DNA of 64,000 nt, taken from assembly GCF_007858475.1 (NCBI RefSeq), contig NZ_VIGX01000002.1:1-64000 (forward strand), read 5' to 3'. Made by a program: the position numbers and the translations under genes. Of this stretch, positions 34,707 through 48,494 are shown one piece after another. Below the pieces are notes generated by a model that was not told where the DNA came from, ran no database searches, and saw only the letters and a program-made list of their open reading frames with translations. The number at the start of each line of letters is the position of its first letter. Position 1 is the stretch's first letter. Origin of the DNA: Tsukamurella conjunctivitidis (GTDB lineage Bacteria; Actinomycetota; Actinomycetes; Mycobacteriales; Mycobacteriaceae).

Positions 34707-35528
34707 TCAGGCGACGATCGTTCGGTTGCGGACCGAGCCCAGGCCCTCGATGCTCACCTCGACGGTCTCGCCGTCGCGGATGTACCGGGCCGGCGTGCGG
34801 GCATGGCCCACGCCGCCCGAGGTGCCGGTGATGATCACGTCGCCCGGCTGCAGCGTGACGATGTGCGAGATGTACTCGACGAGTTGCTCCGGGCCGAAGA
34901 CGAGGTCGTCCGTGGTCGCCGACTGCATGACTTCGCCCTCCAGGCGCGTCTCGATGCGGGTACCGAGGCGGTAGTCGGTGTCCAAGTAGGGCCCGAACCC
35001 GGAGGTGCGGTCGAAGGTCTTGCCCTGGTCCCACTGCAGGGTGCGGTACTGGTAGTCGCGCATGGTGTAGTCGTTGATCACCGAGTAGCCGGCGATGAAG
35101 GACGCGGCAGCGTCGGCGCCCACGCGGGTGGCGCGGGCGCCCACGATCACTGCGAGCTCCGCCTCCCAGTCCAGCTCGGACGCGGCGTAATCGGGCACGA
35201 TCACGTCGTCGTACGGGCCGGTGAGGGCGTCCGCGAACTTGGCGAACAGCGTCGGGTACTCGGGGAGGTCGCGGCCCATCTCGGTGATGTGCGTGCGGTA
35301 GTTGAGGCCGACGCACACGATCTTCCCCGGCCGTGGCACCACAGGCCCGAAGTCCGCCGCGCGTAGGTCGATCCGTGCGCCACGGGCGGCGGCGGCGACG
35401 GAACGCCAGTCCGGATCGGCCAGGAGGGCGGACAGGTCGGGGTAGCCGTCGATCACGGTGGCCGTGGTCTCGTCATCTGCGCGGACCGCGACCGTGCCGG
35501 TCTCGGTGCGGAGGGTTGCTAGGCGCAT
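34707..35528 (-). CDS. Fumarylpyruvate hydrolase (FAH family)
   Basis: The 273-residue protein has the FAH-fold core: KIVCVGLNYRTHITEMG, ELDWEAELAVIVG with the metal-binding acidic residues, and IITGTSGGVGHARTP. In a gentisate operon this enzyme hydrolyses fumarylpyruvate to fumarate and pyruvate. ATG 35528 is chosen because GAAGGAG is 7 bp upstream; ATG 35534 overlaps the preceding stop but is too close to that SD. Confidence 0.9.
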   Translation of the reverse strand: MRLATLRTETGTVAVRADDETTATVIDGYPDLSALLADPDWRSVAAAARGARIDLRAADFGPVVPRPGKIVCVGLNYRTHITEMGRDLPEYPTLFAKFADALTGPYDDVIVPDYAASELDWEAELAVIVGARATRVGADAAASFIAGYSVINDYTMRDYQYRTLQWDQGKTFDRTSGFGPYLDTDYRLGTRIETRLEGEVMQSATTDDLVFGPEQLVEYISHIVTLQPGDVIITGTSGGVGHARTPARYIRDGETVEVSIEGLGSVRNRTIVA

Positions 35529-35530
35529 GA

Positions 35531-36601
35531 TCATGCTCCTTCGGGGAAGTAGGTACGGGAGAAGTGCAGGCGTTCCATGATCGGAGCGTCGGAGAAGGTG
35601 AACAGGTCGATGCCAGTGTCGCTGCGCACGGACCACTCGGACCACGACGGGATCACCACGAGATCGCCGGTGCGCAATGGCGTCTCGTCCCCGTCGAGCT
35701 TCACCGTGCCGGCACCGTCGAACACCTGGAAGACGGTGGAGCCCACGTCCCGGCGGGTACGGGTGTGCGCTCCGGCCCGCAGCCGGTGGAACTCGGCTCG
35801 GATCGTGGGCAGCACATCGCCGCCCGTCGTCGGGTTGGTGTACCGGACGGCCGCGTGTCCGGGCTCGACCGTGGCGGCGTGGCCCTCGTCCTCGAGTGCG
35901 AGCTGTTCGATGAGCGCGGCATCGGTGTGCGCCCAGCGGTAGCAGGAGATCGGGGAACTGGTGGCGGCGTCCATGCCCACCAGGGGGCGCAGGCCCGGGT
36001 GCGCCCAGAGCCGCTCGGAGCGGGAGATGTCGGGCGTTCCCTCGTCGGTGACGCCGTCTGCCCCGAACTCGAAGAAGCCCGTGTCCGTATCGCGCACGAA
36101 CGGGATGTCCAGACCGTCGATCCAGGCCATCGGCCGATCGGACTCGTTGTGGTGCCCGTGGAAGGCCCAGCCGGGCGTCAACAGCAGGTCGCCGCGGCGC
36201 ATCGCGACGGGATCGCCGTTCACCACGGTCCACACGCCCTCGCCCTCGACCACGAAGCGGAAGGCGTTCTGCGCGTGCCGATGTTCGGGCGCGGTCTCCT
36301 TGGGGCCGAGGTACTGGATCGCAGCCCACAGCGTGGGGGTGGCATAGGGCACGCCGCCCAGTCCGGGGTTCGCGAGAGCGATGGCCCGGCGCTCCCCGCC
36401 GCGCCCGACCGGCACCAGATCGCCCGCGCGCTGCGCCATCGGCAGCAGGTCGGACCAGCGCCAGACGTGCGGGACCGCGCGCGGGGCCGGTGCCTCAGGC
36501 ATCAGGTCGCCGAGCTGCGTCCACAACGGGTTGAGATGGGCTGCTGCGAAATCCGCGTACAGGCGGTCCAGTTCGGGATCGCCGGTGAGGTCGATGGACA
36601 C
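35531..36601 (-). CDS. Gentisate 1,2-dioxygenase
   Basis: The 356-residue bicupin opens gentisate to maleylpyruvate with Fe(II). The N-terminal cupin has [18 protein letters not shown] (H107, H109 as metal ligands) and [10 protein letters not shown]. The C-terminal cupin shows [18 protein letters not shown] without the metal His set, as in known enzymes. GTG 36601 follows a strong GAGGAGG. It heads the operon with the hydrolase and isomerase and diverges from the 3-hydroxybenzoate hydroxylase gene. Confidence 0.93.
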   Translation of the reverse strand: MSIDLTGDPELDRLYADFAAAHLNPLWTQLGDLMPEAPAPRAVPHVWRWSDLLPMAQRAGDLVPVGRGGERRAIALANPGLGGVPYATPTLWAAIQYLGPKETAPEHRHAQNAFRFVVEGEGVWTVVNGDPVAMRRGDLLLTPGWAFHGHHNESDRPMAWIDGLDIPFVRDTDTGFFEFGADGVTDEGTPDISRSERLWAHPGLRPLVGMDAATSSPISCYRWAHTDAALIEQLALEDEGHAATVEPGHAAVRYTNPTTGGDVLPTIRAEFHRLRAGAHTRTRRDVGSTVFQVFDGAGTVKLDGDETPLRTGDLVVIPSWSEWSVRSDTGIDLFTFSDAPIMERLHFSRTYFPEGA

Positions 36602-36670
36602 GGTGCCTCCTCGGGTGGTGTGTCGTGCCTGGCACCACGCTAGGGAGCTCGCGCCGTCGGTGGCGGCGCT

Positions 36671-36687
36671 GTTCTGCACAGCAGAAC
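36671..36687. promoter_or_regulatory. Perfect IclR-type operator in the gentisate divergent promoter
   Basis: GTTCTGC-ACA-GCAGAAC is a perfect 7+7 inverted repeat in the 155-bp region between the gentisate dioxygenase and hydroxylase genes. A related site covers the start of the iclR gene at 33203, so the same regulator probably binds both. Confidence 0.7.
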
Positions 36688-36756
36688 CTTCGTGGGTGCG
36701 GACCGGTGGCGGGCGTCACAGTCGATGCAGTGTTCGCGGAGATCGAGGAGCAGATG

Positions 36757-37944
36757 ATGGCGAAACGAGCAATTGTTGCGGGCGGCGGTATCGGCGGAGT
36801 CGCCGCGGCGTTGGCCCTGAGTAGGCGGGGCGCCGAGGTGACGGTGCTTGAGGCCGCCCCGGAGTTCGGGGAGGTGGGCGCCGGGCTTCAGATCGGGCCG
36901 CACGGCTCCCGTATCCTGCAGGAGTGGGGAGTCTTCGACGAGGTGGTCTCCCGCGGCGTGCTGCCGAAGAACCTCGTCTTCCGTGACGCCCTCACCGCGG
37001 AGGAGCTGACCCGACTCGACCTGGGCGCCGACTTCCAGCGCCGTTACGGCGGCGTCTATTTCGTGGTGCACCGCTCGGATCTGCACGCGGCGCTGGTGGA
37101 GGCCGCCCGCGCGGCGGGCGCCGACCTGCGCACCGACAGCCGGGTGGCCGATGTGGTGACCGACGGCGCCGGAGTCCGTGTGATCCTGGCGGACGGCGAG
37201 GAACTGCGCGGCGACGTCGCCCTCGGCATGGACGGCCTGAGGTCGACCCTGCGGGCGAAGCTGTCGCGGGACGAGCCCGTCGGCTCGGGATATGCGGCCT
37301 ACCGCGGCACGTTCCCGATCGAGCAGGTGCCCTTCGCCGACGATATCGAGGACGTGATCGGCTATATCGGACCCGGCTGCCACTTCATCCAGTACCCGCT
37401 ACGCGGCGGCGCGATGCTGAACCAGGTCGCGGTGTTCCAGTCGCCCGGTTACCTCCGCGGCGAGACGGAGTGGGGCGGGCCGTCCGAGCTCGAGGACGCA
37501 TTCGCGCACTGCCATCCCAGCGTCCGCGCGGCCACCGACTACCTGTGGAAGGACCGGTGGTGGCCGATGTTCGATCGCGAGCCGATCGAACAGTGGGTGG
37601 ACGGGCGGATGATCCTGCTGGGCGATGCCGCGCACCCGCCTCTGCAGTACCTGGCCTCGGGCGCCGTGATGGCGCTGGAGGACGCTCGGTGCATCGCCGA
37701 GAACGTGCCGGATACGAACTCCGGCTGGGAGGCCGCGCTGGCCGCGGTGAACGCCGCGCGGGCGCCCCGATGCAACCGGATCCTGTCCACGGGACGGATG
37801 TGGGGCGAGTTGTGGCACCTCGACGGTGCCGGGCGCCAGGCCCGGAACGAGCTGTTCCGGTCGCTCCACGGCGACGCTGTGTACAAGTACACCGACTGGC
37901 TGTGGGCGCCTCAGGAGGCGCCGCGCCCGGCGGGAATCCGCTGA
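36757..37944 (+). CDS. 3-hydroxybenzoate 6-hydroxylase-type FAD monooxygenase
   Basis: The 395-residue group A flavoprotein hydroxylase has the FAD motif [15 protein letters not shown], the middle DG motif (GMDGLRS) and [24 protein letters not shown], which closely follows the known 3-hydroxybenzoate 6-hydroxylases that make gentisate. Salicylate-type hydroxylases are related alternatives, but the gentisate operon divergently adjacent favours 3-hydroxybenzoate. ATG 36757 is chosen with GAGGAG 6 bp upstream. Confidence 0.88.
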   Translation: MAKRAIVAGGGIGGVAAALALSRRGAEVTVLEAAPEFGEVGAGLQIGPHGSRILQEWGVFDEVVSRGVLPKNLVFRDALTAEELTRLDLGADFQRRYGGVYFVVHRSDLHAALVEAARAAGADLRTDSRVADVVTDGAGVRVILADGEELRGDVALGMDGLRSTLRAKLSRDEPVGSGYAAYRGTFPIEQVPFADDIEDVIGYIGPGCHFIQYPLRGGAMLNQVAVFQSPGYLRGETEWGGPSELEDAFAHCHPSVRAATDYLWKDRWWPMFDREPIEQWVDGRMILLGDAAHPPLQYLASGAVMALEDARCIAENVPDTNSGWEAALAAVNAARAPRCNRILSTGRMWGELWHLDGAGRQARNELFRSLHGDAVYKYTDWLWAPQEAPRPAGIR

Positions 37945-37949
37945 CGGCG

Positions 37950-37993
37950 AACGCCGATGCCCGGCCGGAACAACCCGGCCGGGCATCGGCGTT
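37950..37993. terminator. 19-bp perfect hairpin after the hydroxylase gene
   Basis: Arms 37950-37968 and 37975-37993 pair perfectly around the loop AACAAC. It ends the hydroxylase transcript and stands immediately before lon. The arm and loop also contain the proposed -35 element of the lon promoter. Confidence 0.85.
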
Positions 37994-38011
37994 GAGCGGA
38001 TCAGACTGAAC
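37967..38011 (+). promoter_or_regulatory. lon promoter: SigH/SigR-like element plus degenerate HAIR
   Basis: GGAAC (37967-37971) and GTT (37991-37993) are separated by 19 bp, matching the actinobacterial SigR/SigH consensus GGAAY-N18/19-GTT. GTTGAGC-N7-ACTGAAC at 37991-38011 matches the HspR box CTTGAGT-N7-ACTCAAG in 10 of 14 positions. HspR control of lon is known in Streptomyces; here it is inferred. Confidence 0.55.
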
Positions 38012-38023
38012 TTGGGAGGCCCA

Positions 38024-40354
<2,331 letters not shown>

Positions 40355-40369
40355 CAGGTTCGACGGTGC

Positions 40370-40399
40370 GCGGGCGGGTCGCTGCGGCGGCCCGCCCGC
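40370..40399. terminator. 9-bp hairpin terminator after lon
   Basis: GCGGGCGGG and CCCGCCCGC flank a 12-base loop, 15 bp after the lon stop and before the convergent EthD-family gene. Confidence 0.7.
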
Positions 40400-40469
40400 A
40401 GGCGTTTCGTGGGGAGTCGGCGCGGCGCGGGGGACGTCGCGTACACCGCGACGGCGCTGTCCGAGGCGC

Positions 40470-40781
40470 CTACAGGGAGACCTCGGTGACCTCGGTGAAC
40501 ACCATGGAGGCGCCGCCGGTGGCGAAGTTCGCGACGTCCTTGCCGACCTCGCGGCCGATGTCCGAGCCGAGTGCGGCCAGCAGGTCGGCCTTGCTGTCGA
40601 AGTACAGCTCGGCCACCTGGTAGATCTCCGGCGTGCTGCCATCGAGTGTGTCGCCCTTCGACACGGCGGCGCTCCGCAGCCCCGGCAGCTTCGCGGCGAG
40701 CGGCAGATGCGTGCCCGTGTAGTACGCGTCGAACGCTGCGGGATCGGTCGGCTGGTTGTAGAGCACGGTCAATCGGTACAT
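40470..40781 (-). CDS. EthD-family small dimeric alpha-beta barrel protein
   Basis: The 103-residue protein has the EthD signature: YRLTVLYNQPTDPAAFDAYYTGTHLPLAAKLPG at its start (key residues Y-x2-H-x-P-L) and a terminal beta strand. EthD in ethyl-tert-butyl-ether degraders is required for that pathway, but most homologues are of unknown function. It appears monocistronic. ATG 40781 is chosen; a longer frame to 40844 lacks similarity. Confidence 0.85.
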   Translation of the reverse strand: MYRLTVLYNQPTDPAAFDAYYTGTHLPLAAKLPGLRSAAVSKGDTLDGSTPEIYQVAELYFDSKADLLAALGSDIGREVGKDVANFATGGASMVFTEVTEVSL

Positions 40782-41057
40782 CGTCTTCTCCTGGGTCGGC
40801 GCGGGCTTCGACCCCGACGCTACCGAGGCCGACGGTGCCGCCACGTCGCTTCCGCCACCCGACCCGTGCGATCAGGGCCGTCCTCGGGCGCCGTGCCGCG
40901 AGGAGTGCGGGCGTTCAGTGGGACGCGGCGGCCAGCACGGTGAACAGGACGGCGGCGACGACGGGGCCGGTCATCAGGAGGCGTCCAGTCCCGCCGGGGT
41001 GGGGACGCCGGCGGGGGTGGGCGGCACCGTCGAACCATGCGACCTGGGACAACGGGC
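40782..41057. other. 276 bp between ethD-type gene and dnaK operators, no gene seen
   Basis: Only short Pro/Arg-rich frames are present. A 19-codon hydrophobic frame on the minus strand (about 40919-40978) lacks an SD. I see no clear promoter for the EthD-type gene. Confidence 0.5.
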
Positions 41058-41200
41058 CTTGAGTGGGATCCGCTCAAGTTTTTTCAGGAATCGGGAACAT
41101 TCCTGTCCGCCCGCCCGTTGGACATGACGTACTACTTGAGCGTGCTGCGCTCAATGGGGTAGAACTGAAGTGTTCGCCCCTTGAGCCGGGGGCGCTGAAG
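41058..41200 (+). promoter_or_regulatory. dnaK promoter region with three HAIR (HspR) boxes
   Basis: HAIR boxes CTTGAGT-N7-GCTCAAG (41058-41078), CTTGAGC-N7-GCTCAAT (41135-41155) and CTTGAGC-N7-GCTGAAG (41180-41200) are visible. A housekeeping-type promoter TTGAGC-N18-TAGAAC (41136-41165) has its -35 inside the second box. A SigH/SigR-type promoter GGAAC-N18-GTT lies at 41094-41119. The operon encodes its own repressor HspR. Confidence 0.85.
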
Positions 41201-41238
41201 TCTGGATCAGAAGCAGAACTATCAGGAGGCAAATCAAT

Positions 41239-43091
<1,853 letters not shown>

Positions 43092-43092
<1 letters not shown>

Positions 43093-43670
43093 TGACGAGT
43101 CCCGAGAATCCGGTGGATCCGGAGGAGGTGACCCCGGAGTCGGAGGTCGCGGCGGAGGAATCCGCCGCGGTCCCGGCCGAACCGGGAGAGGCCGCGGACG
43201 CCGAGGCCGTCGAGGAGGCCGCGCCGGACAAGGAGGCGGAACTCACCGCCGACCTGCAGCGCGTGACCGCCGAGTACGCCAACTACCGCAAGCGCACTGC
43301 GCGCGACGTGGTGGACGCCCGCGCCGCGGGCAAGGCCTTCGTGGTCGGCGAACTGCTGGTCGTCCTCGATGACCTGGATCGCGCGCGCAACCACGGTGAC
43401 CTCGAGGCCGGGCCGCTGAAGTCGGTGTCCGACAAGCTCGACGGCGTCCTCAAGGCCCTGGGCCTGGAGTCCTTCGGCGAGGTGGGCGACGAGTTCGACC
43501 CGGCGATCCACGAGGCAGTGCAGCACGAGGGCGACGGCGCCGATCCCGTTCTGGGAGCGGTCCTGCGCCAGGGATACCAGATCGATGGCAAGGTGATCCG
43601 TAACGCGATGGTCGCCGTCACGGATCGCCCGGCGGATGCACAGGGTGAATCCGCGCAGGACGAGACATAG
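43092..43670 (+). CDS. grpE: Nucleotide exchange factor GrpE
   Basis: The 192-residue protein has an acidic low-complexity N-terminus (~50 residues rich in Glu/Ala), the long helix ([22 protein letters not shown]), and the C-terminal beta domain ending in the typical [12 protein letters not shown] and [20 protein letters not shown] segments. It releases ADP from DnaK. One-base overlap with dnaK (TAATG) and a strong SD for dnaJ following 3' show the operon structure. Confidence 0.96.
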
Positions 43671-43687
43671 AAAGGAGGTGATGCCCA

Positions 43688-44919
<1,232 letters not shown>

Positions 44920-44920
<1 letters not shown>

Positions 44921-45318
44921 TGATGAACGTCGACCAGCAGTTCCCCGAGGATCCGGACGCGCACGTGTTCATGATCTCGGTTGCTGCGCAACTCGCGGGG
45001 ATGCACGCGCAGACCCTCCGCACGTACGACCGGCTCGGGCTCGTGACGCCCGAGCGGTCGGCGGGCGGGGGCCGGCGTTACTCCTCGCGCGATGTCGACC
45101 TGCTCCGCGAGGTGCAGCGCCTCTCGCAGGACGAGGGCGTGAACCTCGCCGGGATCAAGCGGATCATCGACCTGACCAACCAGGTGGACGCCCTGCAACG
45201 TCGGGTCGAGGAACTCACCGCACAGGTCGAGAACGTCCGCCGCGGAGGCGAACTGGTGCACGTGCCGAAATCCTCCGCCATGGTGGTCTGGCAGCCGCGG
45301 AGTCGCCGCAAGGGCTGA
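44920..45318 (+). CDS. hspR: Heat-shock repressor HspR
   Basis: The 132-residue MerR-type protein has the winged helix with VFMISVAAQLAGMHAQTLRTYDRLGLVTP and RRYSSRDVDLLREVQRL, then a coiled coil (residues ~80-105). HspR binds HAIR boxes with DnaK as co-repressor. Matching boxes occur before dnaK (three), clpB (two) and, weakly, lon in this window. The start ATG overlaps the dnaJ stop; a second in-frame ATG follows at once. Confidence 0.95.
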
Positions 45319-45332
45319 GCAGAAGGCCTCGT

Positions 45333-45367
45333 CACGGCCCCGGGAGTCCGACGACCCCGGGGCCGTG
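45333..45367. terminator. 12-bp hairpin terminator of the dnaK operon
   Basis: CACGGCCCCGGG and CCCGGGGCCGTG flank an 11-base loop, 15 bp after hspR and before the convergent flavohaemoglobin gene. Confidence 0.8.
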
Positions 45368-45418
45368 GCGCGTCCTGGGTCGTCGCCGCGCATCCGGAGC
45401 GGCGTCGCCGACGTCCGC

Positions 45419-46612
45419 TCACAGCGGGTCGTGCACCACGTCCTCCGGTGCGGCGCCCCGCTCCACGGCCTTCTCGCTCGCGGCGCGCAGCAGGCCCTTC
45501 GGGCCGGCGATGAGCACGCGGTGGCCGGTGAGATCCAGGCCGTCCATCGCCTCCACCAGCGAGCCGTGCCGCAACGGGAGCGCGCGGTAGGCGGTGGCGG
45601 GATGCTTGAGCCACCACGGATCCCGTCGCGCATCCGTCACCTGCGTCACCTTGAGCCACGGATTCGTCGCCGCCAGCGGCGCGAGCGAGTCCGAGTCGTA
45701 CAGCAGCCCCGGCGATCGCGCCCCCACCAGGAGGTGCACGTCGGGGTTGTTCGCGTTCATGGACATCGCCAGCAGGATCGACTTCATCGGCGCGAGGCCC
45801 GTGCCACCGGCGATCATCGTGACGGGGCGGTCACCGTCGGGCCGCAGGAGCCCGTGTACCTGCCCGAACTGCCACACGTCGCCCGCGCGCGTCTCGCCGA
45901 AGACGGTGCTGGAGAGGTAGCCGCCCGGTACGGAGCGGATGTGGAACTCCACTTGGCCCTGCGTGTTCGGCGGCATCGCCAGCGACAGCGGCCGCCACAC
46001 GCGCGGCACCTGCGGAATCTGCGTCTCCACGTACTGGCCGGGCCGGAAGAGCAGCGGATCGTCCGCCAGGAGCCGCACCACCGACAGGCCGGGATGGGGT
46101 CGCAGCACCTCCACGACGCGGGCCGTGCGCCGGGCGGGCGTCGGATCGGAGTGCGCGCCGCCGCGCATGACGCCGGTGAGCAGTTGCACGCCCTGCTCGA
46201 GCACCGCGGCGTCCTCGTCGTCGAGCCCGCCGTGGGGCTTGTAGACGGCGTGCACCTCGGCGATGATCGCCGCCGACATCGTCTCGTAGTGGGCCTCGGT
46301 GAGGCCGTACTTGCGATGATCCCGCCCGAGCTGCGCGAGGAACTCGATGAGTTCGTCGTGCCCCTCGGTCTTCGGGATCGACGTGAAGACGTGGTCCAGC
46401 ACGCGCAGGAAGACGGCGCGGTGTCCCGTCATGTTGGCGGGGAAGAGATCGCGCAACGACGGATCCATCGCGAACAGCCGGGCGAACAGGCCCTTCGTGA
46501 AGTCGTCCGCCACGGGGCGGAGATCAGCCGCGATCTGCGCCAGACCGTGCCGTGCATGCGCACCCACTGCCGCTCCGCTCCTGCCTTCCGATCCCTGCGT
46601 TGACGGGCCCAT
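45419..46612 (-). CDS. Type II flavohaemoglobin-like protein
   Basis: The 397-residue protein joins an N-terminal globin (residues ~15-150, with proximal-His segment LGRDHRKYGL) to an FAD/NAD reductase module (PGQYVETQIP, WRPLSLAM, AGGTGLAPMKSIL). It resembles Mycobacterium Rv0385, a type II flavohaemoglobin whose NO dioxygenase function is doubtful and for which D-lactate oxidation was proposed. The RxYS-type FAD motif is altered to RPLS, consistent with that subgroup. Its neighbours (hspR, clpB) resemble the mycobacterial context. Confidence 0.85.
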   Translation of the reverse strand: MGPSTQGSEGRSGAAVGAHARHGLAQIAADLRPVADDFTKGLFARLFAMDPSLRDLFPANMTGHRAVFLRVLDHVFTSIPKTEGHDELIEFLAQLGRDHRKYGLTEAHYETMSAAIIAEVHAVYKPHGGLDDEDAAVLEQGVQLLTGVMRGGAHSDPTPARRTARVVEVLRPHPGLSVVRLLADDPLLFRPGQYVETQIPQVPRVWRPLSLAMPPNTQGQVEFHIRSVPGGYLSSTVFGETRAGDVWQFGQVHGLLRPDGDRPVTMIAGGTGLAPMKSILLAMSMNANNPDVHLLVGARSPGLLYDSDSLAPLAATNPWLKVTQVTDARRDPWWLKHPATAYRALPLRHGSLVEAMDGLDLTGHRVLIAGPKGLLRAASEKAVERGAAPEDVVHDPL

Positions 46613-46728
46613 CCTACCTGCGGCTTTTCCTCCATCACATCGTCGCGCGCACGGCGCGCCCGGTTCTGCACCGAACCGCCCGGTCGAGTATCTTTCTCCC
46701 GGGGCGCGGGGATCGTGCCGAGGGATCG

Positions 46729-47619
46729 ATGAACTCGAAGAGAGGGTTCCACCGCATGGTCGCTTTGCGAGTCAGTCGCCGCGTGCGCCGCATCGGGTAC
46801 GGCATCGCCGTCGGGACGGGCATCGCCCTCGCGCCGATCGCCGCCGGTGCCGCTTCCGCCGATACGGGGCCGACGCCGGCCGCCGACGCACCCGCCGCGT
46901 CCACGGCCGTGCAGCGCGTGAAGCCGGTCGTCGTGCCCAAGCCCGTCGCCGCGAAGCCCGTGGCTGCGAAGCCGGTCGCCGCGAAGCCTTTCGTTGCGAA
47001 GTCGGCGGCTGCGAAGCCTGTTGCGGGGAAGCCCGTCGCGCGGCCGGTCGCCGCGAAGGCGGCGTCCGCGGGACCCGCGCTGCGGGGCGGCACCGTCGAT
47101 CGCCGGCCGGTCGTCGTCATCGGCGCCTCCGTCTCCTCGGGTAAGGAGGTGTCCGCGGCGCAGGCCTACCCGCGCCAGGTCGCCGCGCTGTCGGGTCGAC
47201 CGGTCGCGGTCAGCTCCCGTGTGGGCGCCGGGTACGCCGACGGTTCCATCGCCCGCCTCACCCGCGCCGCGAACCTGCCTGCACAGAATCCGTCGCTCGT
47301 GGTGCTCCAGGCGGGTACGAACGACGTCGGCGCGCCCCCGGCCCTCGTCGCGGGCCAGGTCCGGCAGGTCGTCTCGACGGTGCGCCAGCAGGCGCCCGGC
47401 GCGAAGATCGCCGTGGTCACGGTCTTCCCGTCGATCCACAACGGCGCCGCGGCCCGCCGCACCGACGCCGCGATCATCGGCGCGGCGCGGTCCGTCGACC
47501 CGAACGTCGCCGTGATCTCCCCGCTCAACGAGGGCTGGACCTACCGCGCGTCGGAGGACGGGCACCCCGGTGCCGCCGCGCACGAGCGGATCGCCGAGCG
47601 GGTCTCCGGCCTGGTCTGA
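46729..47619 (+). CDS. Secreted SGNH/GDSL hydrolase with Ala-Lys-Pro repeat linker
   Basis: The 296-residue protein has a signal peptide (Arg-rich n-region, hydrophobic core ending in ASADT). A linker of degenerate five-residue repeats (AKPVA type, residues ~66-110) follows, then an SGNH domain: catalytic Ser in IGASVSSG, AGTNDVG (block III Asn/Asp) and DGHPGAAAH (Asp-His). It probably hydrolyses an ester in the cell envelope; substrate unknown. An alternative ATG at 46756 with AGAGAGGG upstream would give a more usual signal peptide. A paralogue follows. Confidence 0.82.
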   Translation: MNSKRGFHRMVALRVSRRVRRIGYGIAVGTGIALAPIAAGAASADTGPTPAADAPAASTAVQRVKPVVVPKPVAAKPVAAKPVAAKPFVAKSAAAKPVAGKPVARPVAAKAASAGPALRGGTVDRRPVVVIGASVSSGKEVSAAQAYPRQVAALSGRPVAVSSRVGAGYADGSIARLTRAANLPAQNPSLVVLQAGTNDVGAPPALVAGQVRQVVSTVRQQAPGAKIAVVTVFPSIHNGAAARRTDAAIIGAARSVDPNVAVISPLNEGWTYRASEDGHPGAAAHERIAERVSGLV

Positions 47620-47634
47620 CACCCGCGCGAGCGC

Positions 47635-47662
47635 GAGCCCCCACCGCTGTCGGTGGGGGCTC
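47635..47662. terminator. 12-bp hairpin terminator
   Basis: GAGCCCCCACCG and CGGTGGGGGCTC flank a CTGT loop, followed by ccgtcgttt, 15 bp after the first SGNH hydrolase stop. It separates the two paralogues into independent transcripts. Confidence 0.85.
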
Positions 47663-47748
47663 CGTCGTTTCCGGGGGCGCCCCGGTCGTCCGAGTGAGCC
47701 AAGGGGCGGAAGTTACTCATGCGGCTGGTGTTGTGTCAAGATGTCGGC

Positions 47749-48381
47749 ATGAGCGTGTCGCGTTTCGGTGCAATGGTCGGAATCGGAGCCGTGGTGGTCG
47801 CGTCGGTGAGCGGGGGGCCCGCCGCCGCCGAGCCCGCGGCCGCACCGCGGACCACCGACTCCCGGCCGATCGTCGTGATCGGGGCGTCGATCTCGACGGG
47901 CTACGAGGTACCCGGCGTCGTGGCCTATCCGCGGATGATCAGCGCCATCGCCGGCCGCTCGGTGTACCTCAGCGCCCGCGGCGGGGCGGGATACAACGAC
48001 GGCGCCATCGCCGGGCTGACCCGGGCCGCGAACCTCGCCGGCCGCGACCCGGCGCTCGTCGTCGTGCAGGCGGGCTCCAACGACGTGGGCGCCGCACCCG
48101 CCGCGATCGACGGCCAGGTGCGGCAGGTGATCACCACGGTGCGGTCGCAGGCGCCGAACGCCAGGGTCGCGCTCATCACGGTCTTCCCGTCGGTCCGCGG
48201 CAGCGGCCCCGACGCCCGCACCACCGAGGCGACGATCGTCGGCGCCGCCCGCGCCGTCGATCCGTCGGTGTCCGTCATCTCGCCGCTGACCGAGGGCTGG
48301 GTCTACGGGGCCAGCAGCGACGGGCACCCCGACGCGGCGACGCACCAGAAACTAGCCGAGCGCGTCGCCGCGCTGGCCTGA
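47749..48381 (+). CDS. Secreted SGNH/GDSL hydrolase, paralogue
   Basis: The 210-residue protein repeats the catalytic domain of the gene at 46729: VIGASISTG, AGSNDVG and DGHPDAATH occupy the same places, and the core segments (TRAANLAGRDPALVVVQAG) align almost throughout. It has a signal peptide (to ~residue 30) but no repeat linker. A tandem gene duplication is evident. ATG 47749 is chosen; the longer frame from 47719 would disrupt the signal peptide. Confidence 0.83.
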   Translation: MSVSRFGAMVGIGAVVVASVSGGPAAAEPAAAPRTTDSRPIVVIGASISTGYEVPGVVAYPRMISAIAGRSVYLSARGGAGYNDGAIAGLTRAANLAGRDPALVVVQAGSNDVGAAPAAIDGQVRQVITTVRSQAPNARVALITVFPSVRGSGPDARTTEATIVGAARAVDPSVSVISPLTEGWVYGASSDGHPDAATHQKLAERVAALA

Positions 48382-48494
48382 CCGTTCACGGCCGCTCTCC
48401 GCGCCGGACCCGGTCGCGGGGTAGTGCGGGCACCACCCGGGAAAGGGGTGCGCGCGTCAGGGTGCCGAGTCCGCCCGCCGCATACGGTCATCGG

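Noticed and set aside
36625-36635. GTGCC-T-GGCAC dyad in the gentisate promoter
   Set aside because: Only five-base arms; the 17-bp perfect site at 36671 is a better operator candidate.
40919-40978. 19-codon hydrophobic minus-strand frame (MTGPVV...)
   Set aside because: No SD, no conservation evidence and expected by chance in this composition.
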